A stretch of DNA of 7,460 bases, taken from the NCBI GenBank assembly GCA_040881985.1, contig JBBECE010000006.1, positions 1 to 7,460 on the forward strand, in the 5' to 3' direction. The notes below the pieces were generated by a model. That model did no database searches. It had not been told where the DNA came from and saw only the letters and a list, made by a program, of their open reading frames with translations. Below are positions 5,677-7,460 of this stretch, piece after piece. The position numbers and the translations under genes are program-made. The stretch is from JBBECE01 sp040881985 (GTDB lineage: Bacteria; Pseudomonadota; Alphaproteobacteria; Rhizobiales; Devosiaceae). The stretch's first letter is position 1. Each line of letters opens with the position of its first letter.

Positions 5677-6501
5677 TTGGACGCTTTTGCCGCCTATCTG
5701 CCGTTCATCGCGGCGCTGGTCGCGACGGGGATCGTCGCCGGGATCACCGCGGGGTTGCTCGGGGTGGGCGGCGGCATCGTCATCGTGCCGGCGCTATCGT
5801 TCGTCCTGACGCTGCTCGGGTACGATCCGGCTGCGGTCATGCATGTGGCGGTCGCGACCTCGCTGGCGGTGATCGTGCCGACGGGCTTTCGCAGCGCGCA
5901 GGCCCATCACCGGCGGGGCGCGGTGGATTTCGGGATTCTCCGACTCTGGGGACCGTTCATCGTCGTCGCCTCGCTCGCCGGCGGGCTGATGGCGGGGCTC
6001 TATTCGAGCGGGACGCTGAGGGTCATCTTCGGGGTCACGGCGATCCTGATCGCGCTCAACATCGTCCTGCCCGTGCAAAAGCGATTGATGGGCGCCTTCG
6101 CCGCGACCTCCTGGGCGCACCGGATCTCGGCGTCGGTCATCGGCTACATTTCGGCGCTGATGGGGATCGGCGGCGGCTCGCTCAGCGTGCCGACGCTGTC
6201 GGTCTTCGGGGTGCCGATCCATACCGCCGTCGGCACCGCTTCGGCGCTCGGGGTGCTGCTGGCGATCCCCGGCGCCATCGGATTCATCGTTTCGGGCTGG
6301 CTCGCCGAAGGCCGCCCGCCGTTCTCGTTCGGCTATGTCAACCTGCCGGCGCTGCTGGTGCTCGGGGTTGTCGCGAGCCTTGTCGCCCCGGCCGGGGCGG
6401 CGCTGGCGCACCGCTTGCCGGCAAGGGCGTTGCAGACGGTTTTCGCGGTCTATCTGGTCGTCATTGGCGGGCGGATGCTGTGGCAGTCGCTCGCCGGTTG
6501 A
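5677..6501 (+). CDS. TauE/SafE family sulfite/anion permease
   Basis: This encodes a polytopic inner-membrane protein of about 274 residues, close to the usual family length. It shows the two-fold repeat of the family (formerly DUF81): GLLGVGGGIVIVPAL (26-40) in the first half and GIGGGSLSVPTL (163-174) in the second, each inside hydrophobic helices. I count roughly eight hydrophobic segments. The family exports or imports small sulfur-containing or organic anions such as sulfite, sulfoacetate or taurine products. The substrate here cannot be told, because no sulfur-metabolism genes are adjacent. The start is uncertain. The TTG at 5677 (giving MDAFAAYLPFIAALVATG) fits the family N-terminus, but no good ribosome binding site is seen. 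The GTG at 5608 would add 23 polar, Arg-rich residues before the first helix and looks unlikely. Its TGA lies 3 bases from the end of the convergent SIMPL gene. Confidence 0.88.
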   Translation: MDAFAAYLPFIAALVATGIVAGITAGLLGVGGGIVIVPALSFVLTLLGYDPAAVMHVAVATSLAVIVPTGFRSAQAHHRRGAVDFGILRLWGPFIVVASLAGGLMAGLYSSGTLRVIFGVTAILIALNIVLPVQKRLMGAFAATSWAHRISASVIGYISALMGIGGGSLSVPTLSVFGVPIHTAVGTASALGVLLAIPGAIGFIVSGWLAEGRPPFSFGYVNLPALLVLGVVASLVAPAGAALAHRLPARALQTVFAVYLVVIGGRMLWQSLAG

Positions 6502-6504
6502 ACC

Positions 6505-7230
6505 CTACTGCGCGATCTCCCACTGGATCGAGACGGTGACCGAGAAAGTCAGCTCGCCGGCCGCGACCGGCACCGGGGCGGCTTCTGCGGCGACCATGTC
6601 GAACCGCGCCGACTGCATCACGTAAGGCTGCGCGCCGCCCTGCTCGTTGATCGAGCGGATGCGGCCGAGGCCAACCCCGGCGGCTTCGGTCAGGAGTTGG
6701 GCCCGCGAAATCGCGTCGGCGACGGCGGCGCGGCGGGCTTCTGCCATCAGCGCATCGGTCTCGGCGACGGTGAAGGAGATGCCATTGATCGAATTGGCGC
6801 CGACCGTCACCGCCCGGTCGAGGACGGTGCCGAGGCTCGTCAGATCGCGGACCCGGACGGTGACCGAATTCGATACCCGATAGCCCTCGATGCGCGGCGG
6901 CAGCTGATAGCCGGCCTCGTCGACCTTGTCCGAATAGACATAGCTGGGCTGGACGGAAAAGCCCGAGGTCTGGATGTCGCGCTCCTCGATGCCGGCGGCG
7001 CGCAGCACCTCGATCAGCGCCGCCATGGCGGCGGTATTGGCGTCGAGCGCCTCTCGCGCCGTCGGCCCGTCGGTCGTCACCCCCGAATTGACGATCGCCA
7101 TATCGGGGACGGCGGTAACCTCGCCCGTCCCGTCAATCGAGATGAGCCCGGGCTCGGGCGCCTCCTCCGCGAAGGCGGCGGCGGGGACGGCAGTCATAAG
7201 GGCGGCGATGAGGATGAAAGCGGGGCGCAT
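6505..7230 (-). CDS. SIMPL domain (DUF541) secreted protein
   Basis: This encodes a 241-residue periplasmic or outer-membrane-associated protein. Residues 1-21 are a signal peptide with a probable cleavage after AFA. The rest is one SIMPL domain with its familiar landmarks: GLISIDGTGEVTAVPDMA (28-45), EERDIQTSGFSVQP (82-95), GYRVSNSVTVRVRDL (116-130), ANSINGISF (145-153) and the helix ARRAAVADAISRAQLLTEAAG (165-185). A C-terminal strand pair ends in VTVSIQWEIAQ. Family members include E. coli YggE, which has been tied to oxidative stress, but no biochemical activity is established. The start at 7230 is preferred over the Met at 7242, which falls at the ribosome binding site. GGAG (7237-7240 on the complement) is correctly placed for 7230, and the signal peptide begins there. 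It converges on the TauE/SafE gene with no visible terminator between them. Confidence 0.92.
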   Translation of the reverse strand: MRPAFILIAALMTAVPAAAFAEEAPEPGLISIDGTGEVTAVPDMAIVNSGVTTDGPTAREALDANTAAMAALIEVLRAAGIEERDIQTSGFSVQPSYVYSDKVDEAGYQLPPRIEGYRVSNSVTVRVRDLTSLGTVLDRAVTVGANSINGISFTVAETDALMAEARRAAVADAISRAQLLTEAAGVGLGRIRSINEQGGAQPYVMQSARFDMVAAEAAPVPVAAGELTFSVTVSIQWEIAQ

Positions 7231-7291
7231 TTGTCTCTCCAAAGGGTTGGGCGCTCAATGATCGGGCGGTGCGGCGGTTTTACGGCACTCC

Positions 7292-7320
7292 ATTGTCCCT
7301 GAGACGCGCGCCGCCGGCAA
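7292..7320 (-). promoter_or_regulatory. Candidate promoter of the SIMPL gene
   Basis: On the complementary strand TTGCCG (7315-7320) and GACAAT (7292-7297) are 17 bases apart. Transcription would start near 7285 and give a leader of about 55 bases. The -10 element matches the consensus at four of six positions. The assignment rests on spacing and position only. Confidence 0.35.
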
Positions 7321-7350
7321 ATCCTTGGAGCGGCTGGTTTCGGCGCTGCT

Positions 7351-7378
7351 TTGCAAGCCAATTGCGGGCTGGTAAGAG
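7351..7378 (+). promoter_or_regulatory. Weak candidate promoter of the tRNA gene
   Basis: TTGCAA (7351-7356) and TAAGAG (7373-7378) are 16 bases apart and end 7 bases before the tRNA. The matches are mediocre and the predicted start falls almost at the mature 5' end. Transcription from further upstream cannot be excluded. Confidence 0.2.
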
Positions 7379-7385
7379 CCACTCG

Positions 7386-7459
7386 GGGCCTGTAGCTCAA
7401 CGGGTTAGAGCCGACCGCTCATAACGGTCTGGTTGCAGGTTCGAGTCCTGCCGGGCCCA
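7386..7459 (+). tRNA. tRNA with CAT anticodon, probably tRNA-Ile2 (lysidine-modified)
   Basis: The full cloverleaf folds. The acceptor GGGCCTG pairs with CGGGCCC (one T-G wobble). The D arm is GCTC/GAGC. The anticodon arm is GACCG-CTCATAA-CGGTC with the anticodon CAT at 7420-7422. The variable loop is TGGTT and the T arm is GCAGG-TTCGAGT-CCTGC. The discriminator is A7459. C7460, the last base of the window, would be the first base of CCA. It is not initiator tRNA, because base 1 pairs normally with base 72 and the anticodon stem lacks the three G-C pairs. C4-G69 and C5-G68 in the acceptor stem are features recognised by TilS, which converts C34 to lysidine so that the tRNA reads AUA as Ile. 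Elongator tRNA-Met is the alternative. The 3' end runs to the window edge. Confidence 0.9.
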
Positions 7460-7460
7460 C

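Noticed and set aside
7194..7400. A 68-codon minus-strand frame running from the tRNA into the SIMPL signal peptide region.
   Set aside because: It overlaps both the tRNA and the start of a well-supported gene, and shows no ribosome binding site or domain.

Overview
The window is GC-rich, mostly coding DNA with tightly packed genes. The gene families suggest an alphaproteobacterial chromosome: a small protein of the family annotated HlyU (PF10115 type), a long Pro/Glu-rich OmpA-like protein with a GHxD and LSxxRA peptidoglycan-binding domain, a SIMPL protein, a DUF4282 protein and a TauE/SafE permease. The lineage is inferred from gene content and base composition only. I see no transposase, integrase, CRISPR array, toxin-antitoxin pair or phage gene. 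This looks like core or housekeeping sequence, not a mobile island.

Layout from left to right. Bases 1-82 hold the last codons of a membrane protein. A small single-pass membrane protein (195-431, minus) follows convergently, with a strong hairpin between the two. Divergent from it is a 95-residue HlyU-family protein (676-963, plus). Next comes a two-gene unit of an ArsR-type repressor (1020-1343) and a YjbQ/UPF0047 enzyme (1333-1758) that overlap by 11 bases. The repressor has a promoter-like element with a perfect dyad just upstream and may be translated from a leaderless mRNA. A DUF4282 membrane protein (1841-2140) follows. A GyrI-like ligand-binding protein (2224-2844) is then joined by an ATGA overlap to a flavodoxin-like gene (2841-3324), which carries a one-base frameshift in a G-rich run. 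A clear bidirectional hairpin terminator closes this half.

The second half holds a long OmpA-family envelope protein (3375-5411, minus), a TauE/SafE anion permease (about 5677-6501, plus), a secreted SIMPL-domain protein (6505-7230, minus) and, at the right edge, a CAT-anticodon tRNA that is best read as tRNA-Ile2 (7386-7459).

The genes do not form one obvious pathway. The most notable points are the frameshift in an otherwise intact flavodoxin gene, a duplicated module with a C-x10-C motif in the OmpA-like protein beside a perfect 24-bp tandem repeat in its linker, and the dyad-controlled, possibly leaderless repressor-YjbQ pair. I found nothing that clearly amounts to a new multi-gene system.
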